Source: Acetivibrio saccincola
Lineage (GTDB): Bacteria > Bacillota > Clostridia > Acetivibrionales > Acetivibrionaceae
NCBI RefSeq assembly: GCF_002844395.1
Contig: NZ_CP025197.1
Span: 1,736,001 to 1,800,000, forward strand
Reading direction: 5' to 3'
DNA length: 64,000 bases
Part shown: piece after piece, positions 1-8,413 of the stretch
How positions within the stretch are numbered: the stretch's first letter is position 1
How the letters are laid out: each line of letters starts with the position of its first letter
Made by a program: the position numbers and the translations under genes
Notes under the pieces: model-generated
What the model saw: only the letters and a program-made list of their open reading frames with translations
Told to the model about the DNA's origin: nothing
Databases searched by the model: none

Positions 1-144
1 AAATTTAAATATTACATTGTCCATGAAAGCAGAACCTGACTATTAAAATAAATTTTTTAAATGCCTGTATTTTAAGTTATATTTGTCATGATATATGATA
101 TGGGGGGTATATGTTAGAAGAGAAAGTTTGTATATTAAAAGAGC

Positions 145-195
145 AATATCCAGGATATTAGCAGAAGTAAAATACCTGCTAATATCCTGGATATT
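145..195. terminator. Strong bidirectional hairpin terminator
   Basis: A perfect 20-bp inverted repeat (145-164 paired with 176-195) has an 11-base loop and T-rich flanks on both sides. It lies 10 bases beyond the stop codon of the minus-strand protease and probably ends that transcript. Direct sequence observation; termination is inferred. Confidence 0.85.
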
Positions 196-205
196 TATTT
201 AGCTT

Positions 206-1822
206 TTATTTTTTCAAAGAATAAATGTCTATAATTTCCAAAATGTGCATTTGAAGCAGGGTATAATCAAAAGAATTGATTTCGCCGTCATTATTTATAT
301 CTGCAGCATTTTTTCCTTCTATGGAAGGGAAATCATCTATCACTTCTAAAATATATCTAGATATTAAAGTTAAATCAGCTGAGTTAATGGAGCCGTCCCT
401 GTTTACATCCCCTAAAGTATATGAGTGAGGATTGGTGTCATCAGTATTTTTTACAGCCAGTAAAGCAGCATGTGCATCCAGCAAGCCATGACCAAAATAA
501 TTCTTATTGCCTAAATCCCGGGCAGTTTCCGTTAAAATCCTGCGTACATCTTCTGGGGATATGTCTTTGTCTAAGGATCTTATAAGACCTGCAACTGCTG
601 AAACCTGAGGGGCAGAGCTGGATGTTCCTGAAAAATGCGCGTATTTATTGCCCGGTATTGCGCCGTATATAAATGTACCCGGGGCTACTATATCAATTTT
701 ATCACCATAGTTAGAAAAATCCGCCTTATTCATATTCATGTCTACAGCGCCTACAGCAATAACAGTATCATAAGCTGCCGGATACATAACCTCATCTTTG
801 TTGTCATTTCCGGTTGCCGATACTAAAATGGAGCCATTTGAAAATGCAAATTCACAGGCAGCATTAAGCCCTCTGGAAAAAAACTCTCCTCCAAAAGACA
901 TATTTATAACGTCTGCATTTATGCCGGAAGCGTATAATATAGCTTTCTGAATATCATAAGATGACCCTAAACCGTCTTTGTTTAAAACCTTTATAGGGAT
1001 AATTGTTGCTTTTTTCATAACACCTGAAATTTTGCCATAACTTGCAATGACACTAGCAACATGTGTTCCATGTGCTCCTTCATCCATTATGCCGTTCCCT
1101 ATATAAGTTTTTGCCAAGTCTGTGTTTACCAGGTTTTTAAGACTTTCATGATTATAGTCTATTCCGGAATCTAAAACAGCAATTTTAACATCTTCATGAC
1201 CGGTTGATATGTTCCATGCATCAGGAATGTTAATCATGTTTAAGTACCATTTTTGATAGCTGTGCATACTTGTTGTATCCTCTGCCAGTGCTTTCAGGAT
1301 ATAGTTTGGTTCAATGTATTTGACATTGTAATGGTTTTCGGTAAGAATCTTTTCAAGATTTTTAATGGCGGTTTCTATAGATTGATATTTATCGGGGTAT
1401 TCCACCAACATAACATTACCTATATTTTGAAGAATTTTTTCTTTGAAATGTCCGTCATAACTTTGAATTTTGAAAGATTTATCATAATTTAAAAGATTAT
1501 CGTAATTAAAATGGCTGTCATAGTTTTGAATTGAGAAAGTATAATTTTGAGTATGGTGGTGAGTATATATATCATTGTCAAGGGAGTCTACTACATTAAA
1601 TCCGTTTAATTTCATAATTGAAATGGCATCCGGTATTGAATTATTTGTACTTTGGGCAGAAAAAACGTTTCTGTCTTCTATGCAGACAACAAGCTGTCCT
1701 TCAATGTGGTCAATTAGCCGTGTTCTTGTGTTTTTATCAAACTCCGGATTTGCACTTAATGTAAGACTAGACGATAAAAACACCAAAATGATGATAAAAA
1801 AAATAAATCTTTTGGGCTTCAA
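206..1822 (-). CDS. Secreted subtilisin-like (S8) protease with C-terminal type I dockerin
   Basis: 538 residues. An N-terminal hydrophobic signal segment (about 5-23) is followed by a propeptide-like region and an S8 catalytic domain (about 185-455) with an intact triad: Asp218 in AVLDSG, His251 in HGTH, Ser401 in SGTSSSAP, and Asn339 as oxyanion residue. Residues 470-530 form a type I dockerin with two calcium-loop repeats (DVNRDGSINSAD and DINNDGEINSFD). The start is TTG, chosen for the purine-rich GGGGGG ribosome site just upstream. It should be exported and docked onto a type I cohesin, so it is probably a cellulosomal protease. Residues 93-127 carry an odd near-repeat (FSIQNYDSHF / FKIQSYDGHF). 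The natural substrate is not evident. Confidence 0.92.
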   Translation of the reverse strand: MKPKRFIFFIIILVFLSSSLTLSANPEFDKNTRTRLIDHIEGQLVVCIEDRNVFSAQSTNNSIPDAISIMKLNGFNVVDSLDNDIYTHHHTQNYTFSIQNYDSHFNYDNLLNYDKSFKIQSYDGHFKEKILQNIGNVMLVEYPDKYQSIETAIKNLEKILTENHYNVKYIEPNYILKALAEDTTSMHSYQKWYLNMINIPDAWNISTGHEDVKIAVLDSGIDYNHESLKNLVNTDLAKTYIGNGIMDEGAHGTHVASVIASYGKISGVMKKATIIPIKVLNKDGLGSSYDIQKAILYASGINADVINMSFGGEFFSRGLNAACEFAFSNGSILVSATGNDNKDEVMYPAAYDTVIAVGAVDMNMNKADFSNYGDKIDIVAPGTFIYGAIPGNKYAHFSGTSSSAPQVSAVAGLIRSLDKDISPEDVRRILTETARDLGNKNYFGHGLLDAHAALLAVKNTDDTNPHSYTLGDVNRDGSINSADLTLISRYILEVIDDFPSIEGKNAADINNDGEINSFDYTLLQMHILEIIDIYSLKK

Positions 1823-2188
1823 ATAAATACCCCCCTTTATTTAAAAAATATATATATATTAAATTATACAGCAAATTCTGACAATTTACCAAGAAATATA
1901 TGTAAAAAAATAAAATTAATCACCTAAGGAGAAGGAACAAGTGTCATATTAATGTATTAATATAAATATGAAATACGAGTATGAATATAGGTATGAGTAT
2001 TATATAAATATAAGGTTTGACAAGAGGGTTATATCAATATAGAATTAGGTTATCAAATGGAATTTAAGTCAATTTTAAAAAAGCAAATTTGGAAGTTTGC
2101 TTTGATATTTTATTTAGAATTTATTGAAAATAAAACTTAACAGAAAAAATCAAAAGAAAAAAATAAAAGAAAAAGAAAGGAGCTTAAT
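1823..2188. other. AT-rich divergent intergenic region
   Basis: This 366-base gap separates the divergent protease and GH8 genes. It is very AT-rich, with loose repeats of TATGAATAT/TATGAGTAT type around 1960-2010. A small hairpin (AAAGCAAA at 2080-2087 with TTTGCTTT at 2096-2103) precedes T-rich sequence. No coding region is convincing; both promoters presumably lie here. Confidence 0.5.
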
Positions 2189-3319
2189 ATGAAGGGAGCA
2201 TTTTACACAGGAAAATACAGAAACATATTTAAAGAATTTGGCTATTCTGAAAAGGAAATTGAGAAAAAGATTGAAGATGCGTATAATACAATTTTCTATG
2301 GTTCAGATGATGAGAGATTGTACCATCAAGTTGGGGACGATATGTCATATTTTTTAGATACCGGGAATAATGATGTGAGAACTGAGGGAATGTCATATGC
2401 CATGATGATGTGTGTACAAAGAAATTGGAGAAAGGAATTTGACTGCCTTTGGAAGTGGGCTAAAAAATATATGTGGATGGAAGAAGGGGAAAATGCCGGC
2501 TACTTTGCATGGTCTGTAGCACCTGACGGGACAAAAAACTCCTACGGCCCGGCACCTGACGGGGAAGAGTACTTTGCCATGGCGTTGTTTTTTGCGTGGA
2601 AGCGCTGGGGTGACGGTGAAGGTATTTTTGAATATTCCAAAGAAGCCAGGGATATATTAAGAGAATGCTTACATAAAGGAGAAGACGGGAAACCGGGACA
2701 TCCAATGTGGAATCCAAATAACAAGCTTATTAAGTTTGTTCCGGGTATGGAGATTACAGATCCATCGTATCATTTGCCTCATTTTTATGAATTATTTGCC
2801 CTGTGGGCGGATGAAGAAGACAGGGAGTTTTGGAAAGAAGCTGCCAAAGCCAGCAGGGAGTACTTAAAGAAAGCCTGTCATCCTGTTACAGGTCTTGCAC
2901 CGGAGTATGCACATTATGACGGGACACCTTACATGAAAGATAACAGGCAAAGGTACTATAGTGATTCCTACCGTGTAGCTGCCAACATCGGTCTGGATTA
3001 TGAATGGTTTGGTGTAGATGACTGGCAATGCACATGTGCTGATAATATACAAAGGTTTTTCTGTGAAACCGTTGAAGGTAAAATAGACATGGTGTACGAA
3101 ATAGACGGGACAATTATTGATGAAAAAGCACTGCATCCTGTTGCAATTATTGCTACAAATGCCCAGGCCTCTTTAGCTGCTAAGGGGAAATACAGAAAAG
3201 AATGTGTTGATTTATTTTGGAATACACCATTAAGGACAGGCAACAGGCGTTATTATGACAATTGCCTGTATCTCTTTGCGCTGTTGGCACTAAGCGGAAA
3301 TTATAGAATATGGAAGTAG
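2189..3319 (+). CDS. GH8 reducing-end xylose-releasing exo-oligoxylanase (Rex-like)
   Basis: 376 residues, single GH8 domain, no signal peptide, so cytoplasmic. Rex enzymes remove xylose from the reducing end of xylo-oligosaccharides by inversion. The catalytic acid Glu66 (RTEGMSY) and base Asp259 (YYSDSYRV) line up with the Rex pair, and His316 (ALHPVA) matches the histidine that blocks the reducing-end side in Rex enzymes. Length is as expected. The start follows an AAGGAG site 7 bases upstream. A terminator follows at 3438-3486, so the gene looks monocistronic. It complements the secreted xylan-degrading GH10 and GH43 proteins in this window. Confidence 0.93.
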   Translation: MKGAFYTGKYRNIFKEFGYSEKEIEKKIEDAYNTIFYGSDDERLYHQVGDDMSYFLDTGNNDVRTEGMSYAMMMCVQRNWRKEFDCLWKWAKKYMWMEEGENAGYFAWSVAPDGTKNSYGPAPDGEEYFAMALFFAWKRWGDGEGIFEYSKEARDILRECLHKGEDGKPGHPMWNPNNKLIKFVPGMEITDPSYHLPHFYELFALWADEEDREFWKEAAKASREYLKKACHPVTGLAPEYAHYDGTPYMKDNRQRYYSDSYRVAANIGLDYEWFGVDDWQCTCADNIQRFFCETVEGKIDMVYEIDGTIIDEKALHPVAIIATNAQASLAAKGKYRKECVDLFWNTPLRTGNRRYYDNCLYLFALLALSGNYRIWK

Positions 3320-3437
3320 GCAGTTTACATTAAATAAGCTTGTTAAGTTGTTGATAAAGGTTGAATATAAATTTGTTCTAAAAAGTATGATGTAAATAAC
3401 TTAAATAAAGTATGAATATAAATTACTGACAGGATAA

Positions 3438-3486
3438 TTAGAATGAATGGTATATGTAAAAAAGTATGCCATTCATTCTAAATTTT
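3438..3486 (+). terminator. Intrinsic terminator after GH8 gene
   Basis: A 13-bp inverted repeat (3438-3450 paired with 3469-3481) followed by ATTTTT. It is the first strong hairpin after the GH8 stop. Confidence 0.75.
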
Positions 3487-3525
3487 TAAATAAAGTAAAG
3501 CGATGTTAACTATTGTATTTAAAAA

Positions 3526-3640
3526 ATTTTTAGAGGGCGAGAAGTGGTTGATTTTATTGCAGGCATGACTGATGATTACTTCAACAGGGAATTTGAAGAT
3601 TATGTGATACCTAAGAGCTTTGGCGCAAGAATTACATAAA
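3526..3640 (+). pseudogene. C-terminal remnant of a dGTPase-type HD phosphohydrolase
   Basis: The frame from about 3526 to the stop at 3640 reads VVDFIAGMTDDYFNREFEDY and then IPKSFG, which resembles the last 30 or so residues of deoxyguanosinetriphosphate triphosphohydrolase-like HD proteins. The HD metal-binding part is absent and there is no start with a ribosome site. I read it as a truncated relic. Identity rests on motif recall only. Confidence 0.5.
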
Positions 3641-3664
3641 AAATTTTGTGAAAGGAAAATATGA

Positions 3665-4117
3665 ATGGATTACAGGAAACTTATGGATCTGGTTTATGTA
3701 GAATTAGTTGGTTTAACTGAGCCGGAAGCCAATTCATTAAGGTTATATTTTAAAAAATGTAAAATCAGTGGCAAATCAGAAAATTTAATTATTAATAAAC
3801 ATATTATAGAAAATCTATATCCAATTATAGAGGATGAGAAGATGCCAGTTATACAGATGGACTTTGACAGCTATATTGCATACTCAGTAACTAATGAATC
3901 TTTTACCTCTTGGGATGATTATGAGGAATTCGAGGGAAAGGCTTTTAGGATTTATAAGAGATCCCGGTATTTGGATTTTATAAAAGTACATACATTTGCA
4001 TGTGATGATTATCCGGGGCATTTTGAACACTATGGAATTGTGTGTTTAGATCATATTGTTAACGTTGTTTCGGTTGAAAAACCTGTTATAAATGAAGTAA
4101 AAATGAAAATTCCATAG
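3665..4117 (+). CDS. Hypothetical protein, 150 residues
   Basis: An intact soluble ORF preceded by an AAAGGAAA ribosome site. No signal peptide or membrane segment and no motif I recognise; acidic overall with an aromatic-rich centre (SWDDYEEFEGKAFR). It sits among broken genes, directly before a BlaI remnant that follows within 3 bases. Its size, acidity and setting would suit a stand-alone immunity-like or sensor protein, but that is speculation. A different in-frame start is unlikely because the open frame begins close by. Confidence 0.6.
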   Translation: MDYRKLMDLVYVELVGLTEPEANSLRLYFKKCKISGKSENLIINKHIIENLYPIIEDEKMPVIQMDFDSYIAYSVTNESFTSWDDYEEFEGKAFRIYKRSRYLDFIKVHTFACDDYPGHFEHYGIVCLDHIVNVVSVEKPVINEVKMKIP

Positions 4118-4119
4118 TT

Positions 4120-4296
4120 TATCCGTTAATTGAACGGGAACAGGTTATACGCTCAGAAAGTGAAGAACATATTAATAAGTTCCATGATGGTTCATTAAAG
4201 CTTTTTTTCTCTACATTTCTTAAAAAAGAAAAACTCACCGATGATGAAATAATAGCTGCTGTTATAATATTGAAAAACTCAGTACAATTTCTATAA
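4120..4296 (+). pseudogene. BlaI/MecI-type repressor, C-terminal fragment
   Basis: A 58-codon frame without its own start encodes IEREQVIRSESEEHINKF and then GSLKLFFSTFLKKEKLTDDE, matching the dimerisation half of BlaI/MecI/CopY repressors. The DNA-binding winged helix is missing. It overlaps the start of a BlaR1-type remnant (4266 on), the usual blaI-blaR1 order, so this is a decayed signalling pair. Confidence 0.7.
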
Positions 4297-4727
4297 TTTC
4301 TTACATATGGCTGTTGATTTCTTTGGTGCTGCTAAGTTTTGGCATATATGCATATTTGAAAGCTTCTAAAAGACTAAAAACAGCCGTTCTATATAATGAT
4401 GACGGATTGGTTAAAGAGTGTGGCAGCAAGCTGAATTTTAAACGAAAAATAAATGTTTTTATTTCTGAAAGAATAGATTACGCCTATTGTAGCTGGTATT
4501 GCAAATGTACGGATAATACTTCCTGATTTTCTTGCTAATAGATGTGACAGTTAAATATTGCTGCAAAACAAAATGCCTTAATGTATGGAGGATTTCTTGG
4601 ATTTGGAGAAAGTAATGTCAAGGATAGAATCAAGGGAATAATGAAATTTAAAAAATACGGGGTATGGATGAGTATTTTTGTGTTTTTTATGCTTGTTATT
4701 CTTGGGCTTATACTTTTAACAAACTAA
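4266..4727 (+). pseudogene. BlaR1/MecR1-type M56 peptidase sensor, frameshifted and internally deleted
   Basis: The first frame reads a membrane helix (WLLISLVLLSFGIYAYLK) and a region typical of M56 proteins up to INVFISERID near 4476. A frame change follows to TPIVAGIANVRIILPDFLAN, then a stop. From 4563 another frame gives the M56 tail FGESNVKDRIKGIMKFKK plus a last membrane helix ending at 4727. The HExxH zinc-protease segment between these parts is gone. The order after the BlaI fragment supports the call. It cannot work as a sensor protease. Confidence 0.7.
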
Positions 4728-4829
4728 CAAACGGTAAAACAGGGATGTTAATGAGGGTATGTCAGCGACGGTTGATAATACAAATTTAACTGATACGGCG
4801 AAAAACAACGGTGACTATACTACCAATGA

Positions 4830-5724
4830 AAAAATACAATTAATGAAGGGGATAAAATCAGTGAACTTAAAGCACATGTTGCTGCCATGGAAGAACTTTT
4901 GGTAAACAGCGGTTTTCGGTACATGACTGATGAGGAAATGGAGGAAATATTAAATACCTTGCCTGAAATTATACGTGACAATTACCATGGTGTGGGGCGT
5001 ACAGATAATAACGGTAGCGGGTATGTTTTGCTTACCTGTAAAAGCGGCGGGAAGAGGCTGCCGGAATACACAAGCCTTTATCAAACAAGCTTTAACGATA
5101 TAAATGAATGGGTTTTAGAGGATTCCCAAGGGAAAGAAATTGGCCGTTTTTCTAAGGGTATATATGCAAACTATTACAATAACAAAGACATTCTTTTTAT
5201 AGCAGTGGGTGAAACAACACCAAATATAGATCAGATTATAACGATTAAAAGATTTCAGCTTTCAGGAAATCACAAATATATTAAGAATGCAAAGGAAGTA
5301 ATAAAGAGGGGAAATTCCTTATTTGAATTGGAAGTATATCCACAAATTGCAGTAACAATGATTATTGACGGTATCAGTATAAATGAGTATGTTCTTTTGG
5401 AAGAAACCCTTATAAAAGGCATGAAAGAAAAGCTTGACAGTATTGAAAAAACAAACTGTGATACTAGTACTCTTATTGTTCTCAAATGCAAAATATAACG
5501 GTTTAACAGGTTGCCCTTTTACCGCTTCCATTTATCTTACCCGTAAGGACGGAAAGTTAATTAATTTACAGATAGCCACCGATAGTTGTGAAGTTATGAT
5601 TCTTGGTAATTCTGCCGTTTATTATTACGGGCAGGAAACAAGAGATTCTGGTACGGAAGATATTGTTAGCCGTCAGGATATTCTTAAAAAAATTTTCTAT
5701 CAGATTAACTTGGAGGAAAAATGA
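4830..5724 (+). pseudogene. Frameshifted extracytoplasmic domain, possibly the BlaR1-like C-terminus
   Basis: A frame open from 4830 (best ATG 4887) ends at 5498. A second frame from about 5434 to 5724 continues plausible protein (NAKYNGLTGCPFTASIYLTR) and has no start of its own. The two look like one gene broken near 5475. Upstream, 4750-4850 also encodes Asn/Thr-rich linker-like sequence in a shifted frame, consistent with the region after the last membrane helix of the M56 remnant. I do not recognise the domain. Confidence 0.5.
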
Positions 5725-5873
5725 AAGACATATTGATAAAAAAGTAAAAACAACTTTAAAGAAAAATATAATTTAACTTGAATTCAAAACAAAGTAAAGA
5801 TATGATAAAAGAAGAAAAGTTAATTTAAGAGATGCTGTTTTGGTACTATATTTTGAAGTTTGGAGGAGATGGA

Positions 5874-6335
5874 ATGAAACTTGCAGAAGCACTGATATTA
5901 AGAGCAGATTATCAGAAGAGGCTTGAACAAATCCGGGAAAGATTAATTAGAAACGCTAAAGTTCAGGAAGGAGAAAAACCTTCAGAAAATCCCTATGATT
6001 TATTGAATGAAATGAATGACCTTATAAATAAACTTACTGATATTGTACAAAAAATTAATAGAACTAATTCATTAACTATAGTAGAAAATGGGAAAACCAT
6101 CACGGACTTATTAGCAAAAAGAGATTCAATTTCTCAAAAAAGAAGCATTCTGGAGTCCTTGATAAATGCGACAACAATTAAACTTGACAGGTATAGTAAA
6201 TCAGAAGTGAAATATTTCAGTACAGTAGATGTGGCAAAAATACAAAAAGAAATAGATACGTTGTCTAAGGAATACAGGGAAATTGATACAAAAATTCAGG
6301 AAAACAATTGGAAAATTGAGTTAAAAGAAGATTAA
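5874..6335 (+). CDS. DIP1984-family (DUF6847) protein
   Basis: 153 residues from ATG 5874, chosen because TGGAGGAGATGG lies just before it and the family typically begins MKLAEALILRAD; an upstream start at 5832 has no ribosome site. The sequence is almost wholly helical and charged, with a conserved N-terminal block (QKRLEQIRERL, NAKVQEGE) and a central KINRTNS motif. The molecular function is unknown. From recall, comparative genomics places this family beside RtcB-type RNA ligases, slipins and RlaP nucleotidyltransferases. Here it is followed at once by a tRNA-like RNA element and 1.3 kb later by an RlaP-like gene. It is intact while its upstream neighbours are broken. Confidence 0.8.
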   Translation: MKLAEALILRADYQKRLEQIRERLIRNAKVQEGEKPSENPYDLLNEMNDLINKLTDIVQKINRTNSLTIVENGKTITDLLAKRDSISQKRSILESLINATTIKLDRYSKSEVKYFSTVDVAKIQKEIDTLSKEYREIDTKIQENNWKIELKED

Positions 6336-6336
6336 T

Positions 6337-6468
6337 AGTGAAAGAAAATTTATGGATATAGATGGTAACTGGAACATTAGAAGCGAGTACAACCCGCCTA
6401 CTGGGTAAAGTAGGATGATGGTCAGCGTGAGGGGCCACGCTATGTAGGTTCGACTCCTACTTTTATTG
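6337..6468 (+). ncRNA. Candidate tRNA-like structured RNA (D-arm, middle arm, canonical T-arm)
   Basis: Three consecutive perfect hairpins can be drawn. Arm 1: CCTAC (6397-6401) with GTAGG (6410-6414), loop TGGGTAAA containing GG like a D-loop. Arm 2: AGCGTG (6424-6429) with CACGCT (6436-6441). Arm 3: GTAGG (6444-6448) with CCTAC (6456-6460), loop TTCGACT, a canonical T-loop. A weak 7-bp closing stem with G-U pairs is possible between 6337-6343 and 6461-6467. There is no CCA end, the acceptor stem is poor, and there is a 50-base insert before arm 1, so this is not an ordinary tRNA. Y-RNA-like (YrlA) RNAs of Ro60 systems also mimic tRNA this way. Its boundaries are uncertain. Confidence 0.55.
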
Positions 6469-6532
6469 TTATGCCTTGTAATGTAACAGGGGCACAATTT
6501 ATTGTTAAAGTTACTACCATGTACTGGTCTGA

Positions 6533-7285
6533 TGTTTTAGTGAGGGTGGGAACGGGGATTTAAAAAAAGAAAGAGTTCCTGTATATTCAGCTGAAAAGAA
6601 GTTAAAATCAGGAATAAGTGATGATGGAAGCATTGTAGAGGGGTTTGATGGATTTGTTTTATTAATACTGCTATATGTATTAACAGTTATAAGTTTTGTT
6701 CCAATTTCTAAATTATATATGTCTACAAAATTATTTGGAAACGCAAGTAATATTGCAAAAAAATGGACTGAAATAATTTGCTGTGCATTTGAAAAGGGTG
6801 TATACGACCATAACGTGTATTCAGATACATATAAAAAAATCTATGGCCTACCACCTAAAGGCGGGCGTCTGCTGGATTTTTCAAATTTTTATCAGATTTC
6901 ATTAGTTTCAGATAATTTAGAGGATAAAACTGCTTCAGCGTTAATGGATTACATTTTGCATAAAAAGACAGGTATTTATTATATCTATGACAGACAATTA
7001 TCTATATTGCCGGAAGTGTTTAAATCAAAAGAAGCAAGCAAGTACATTGCGGCTATTGAGCTATTGTCAGAATACAAAAACCCGGGATGCAAAGAAAAGC
7101 TTATGTTTGTAGTTGAATGGCTGAACACTCAAAAGGAAGGTGAGGGATACTGGGATATGGGAACAACTGTGAAAGACGGTGTTAGATTTCCTTTATCTAA
7201 TTCATGGCGTAAAAAAGAATTGAGGGTAAAGGACTGTACATATAGGATATCAAGACTTATGAAAAATTTAGTTATTGATAAATAG
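6533..7285 (+). pseudogene. Headless hypothetical ORF, probably N-terminally truncated
   Basis: The frame is open from 6533 to 7285 but has no start codon before ATG 6719, which lacks a ribosome site. Sequence upstream of that ATG encodes coherent protein including a hydrophobic stretch (FVLLILLYVLTVISFVPIS), so the real gene was longer. From 6719 there are 188 residues. The last third (FVVEWLNTQKEGEGYWDMG and the following PLSNSWRKKE) resembles alpha/alpha-toroid repeats seen in prenyltransferase-like hypothetical proteins. I cannot assign a function. A shortened protein from 6719 might still be made. Confidence 0.45.
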
Positions 7286-7596
7286 TTTTTTGATATGTTT
7301 GTGTCTATTATAAAATGCATAATACATAGTTTTAATTAGGATAAATAGAAATGTTATTTCAACTTGAATATGGAATGAAAGAAATCGTGATATGTAAAGT
7401 AAAGTTAATTTCAGAAAAGCAGTTAAGGCAATTGTCGTAGAAATGGACAGATTATTATGGTAAAATCTAATAAAGGGATTTTGAATTTCCAGATAGCTGG
7501 ATAAGACTTTGTAAAAACCGGCAAAATATATATTTTAAGTTAGAATTTAATTAGAATTTTTACACTATAATAATTTTCATAGGGGTGAGACTTAGG
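7286..7596 (+). other. Intergenic stretch with decayed coding traces
   Basis: About 310 bases between the headless ORF and the nucleotidyltransferase. Between 7410 and 7530 broken frames give protein-like fragments (LRQLS, KWTDYYG, FPDSWIRLCK) separated by stops, suggesting a decayed gene. The last 60 bases must carry the ribosome site of the next gene. No clear promoter. Confidence 0.3.
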
Positions 7597-8367
7597 TTGA
7601 GGGATACAATAATTAAAAAACTTGAAGAAATAGAAAGGGAAAATGACGTTAAGATCCTTTATGCCGTTGAATCCGGCAGCCGGGGCTGGGGATTTGAATC
7701 TCCTGACAGTGATTATGATGTTCGTTTTATTTATATTCATAAACCTGATTGGTATTTGTCAATACAAAGTAGAAAGGATGTTATAGAACTTCCTATTAAT
7801 GATTTGTTGGATATTAACGGTTGGGATATAAGAAAAACATTGGTGCTATTTAGTAAATCAAATCCTACCCTTTTAGAATGGCTGACTTCTTCCATTATTT
7901 ATAAGCAAAGCGGTAATTTTATAGAAGCACTTAAAACATTACAAGAAGAATATTTCAGATCGGCTTCGTGTGTATATCATTATTTGCATATGGCTGAGGG
8001 CAATTATAGGGAATATTTAAAAGGCGATCTTGTAAAATTAAAAAAGTATTTTTATGTGCTTAGGCCAATAATGGCCTGTATGTGGGTAGAAAAATATAAA
8101 ACGCAGCCTCCTATGCTTTTTGAAACACTGCTTAACTCATTGATTACAGATCCTGTTCTTTTAAAAGAGATTAATAATTTACTAAGACAAAAAAGAATAA
8201 GTAAAGAAATGGATGAAGGATATAGAATTGATGTAATAAATGAGTTTTTAGAAGAGAAGATACTCTATTTTAACGAATATGTCAAACAATTAGACAGTGA
8301 TACAAGCAAAAATGTGGAGCATTTAGACAGGTTATTTAGAGAAACATTACAAGAAGTCTGGAGATGA
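7597..8367 (+). CDS. RlaP-like nucleotidyltransferase (PF10127 type)
   Basis: 256 residues from TTG 7597, preferred because AGGGGTGAG lies 7 bases upstream; GTG 7585 in the same frame is the alternative. The N-terminal half is a DNA-polymerase-beta-like nucleotidyltransferase fold with the GSRGWG motif followed by the metal-binding pair in SDSDYDVRF, then a helical C-terminal half. This family (YcgL/RlaP, RNA ligase-associated polymerase) is proposed to add nucleotides to or mark RNA ends in repair systems. Catalytic residues look complete. With DIP1984 and the tRNA-like RNA upstream it suggests an RNA repair or maintenance locus, although no RtcB ligase is in this window. Confidence 0.8.
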   Translation: MRDTIIKKLEEIERENDVKILYAVESGSRGWGFESPDSDYDVRFIYIHKPDWYLSIQSRKDVIELPINDLLDINGWDIRKTLVLFSKSNPTLLEWLTSSIIYKQSGNFIEALKTLQEEYFRSASCVYHYLHMAEGNYREYLKGDLVKLKKYFYVLRPIMACMWVEKYKTQPPMLFETLLNSLITDPVLLKEINNLLRQKRISKEMDEGYRIDVINEFLEEKILYFNEYVKQLDSDTSKNVEHLDRLFRETLQEVWR

Positions 8368-8413
8368 ATACTGCATCAAGAGTAAATTGGAGAGATAAGA
8401 GGAGGCTGTAATT

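Noticed and set aside
1950-2020. Repeat array resembling CRISPR
   Set aside because: Only loose TATGAATAT-type repeats with no constant repeat, spacing or spacers.
6352-6408. A 18-residue ORF starting MDIDGNWNIR inside the RNA region
   Set aside because: It has only a weak ribosome site and overlaps the first arm of the structured RNA; kept as a possibility but not supported as a gene.
6337-6468. An ordinary tRNA gene
   Set aside because: The T-arm is canonical but there is no CCA, the acceptor would be a weak G-U-rich stem, and 50 extra bases precede the D-like arm.
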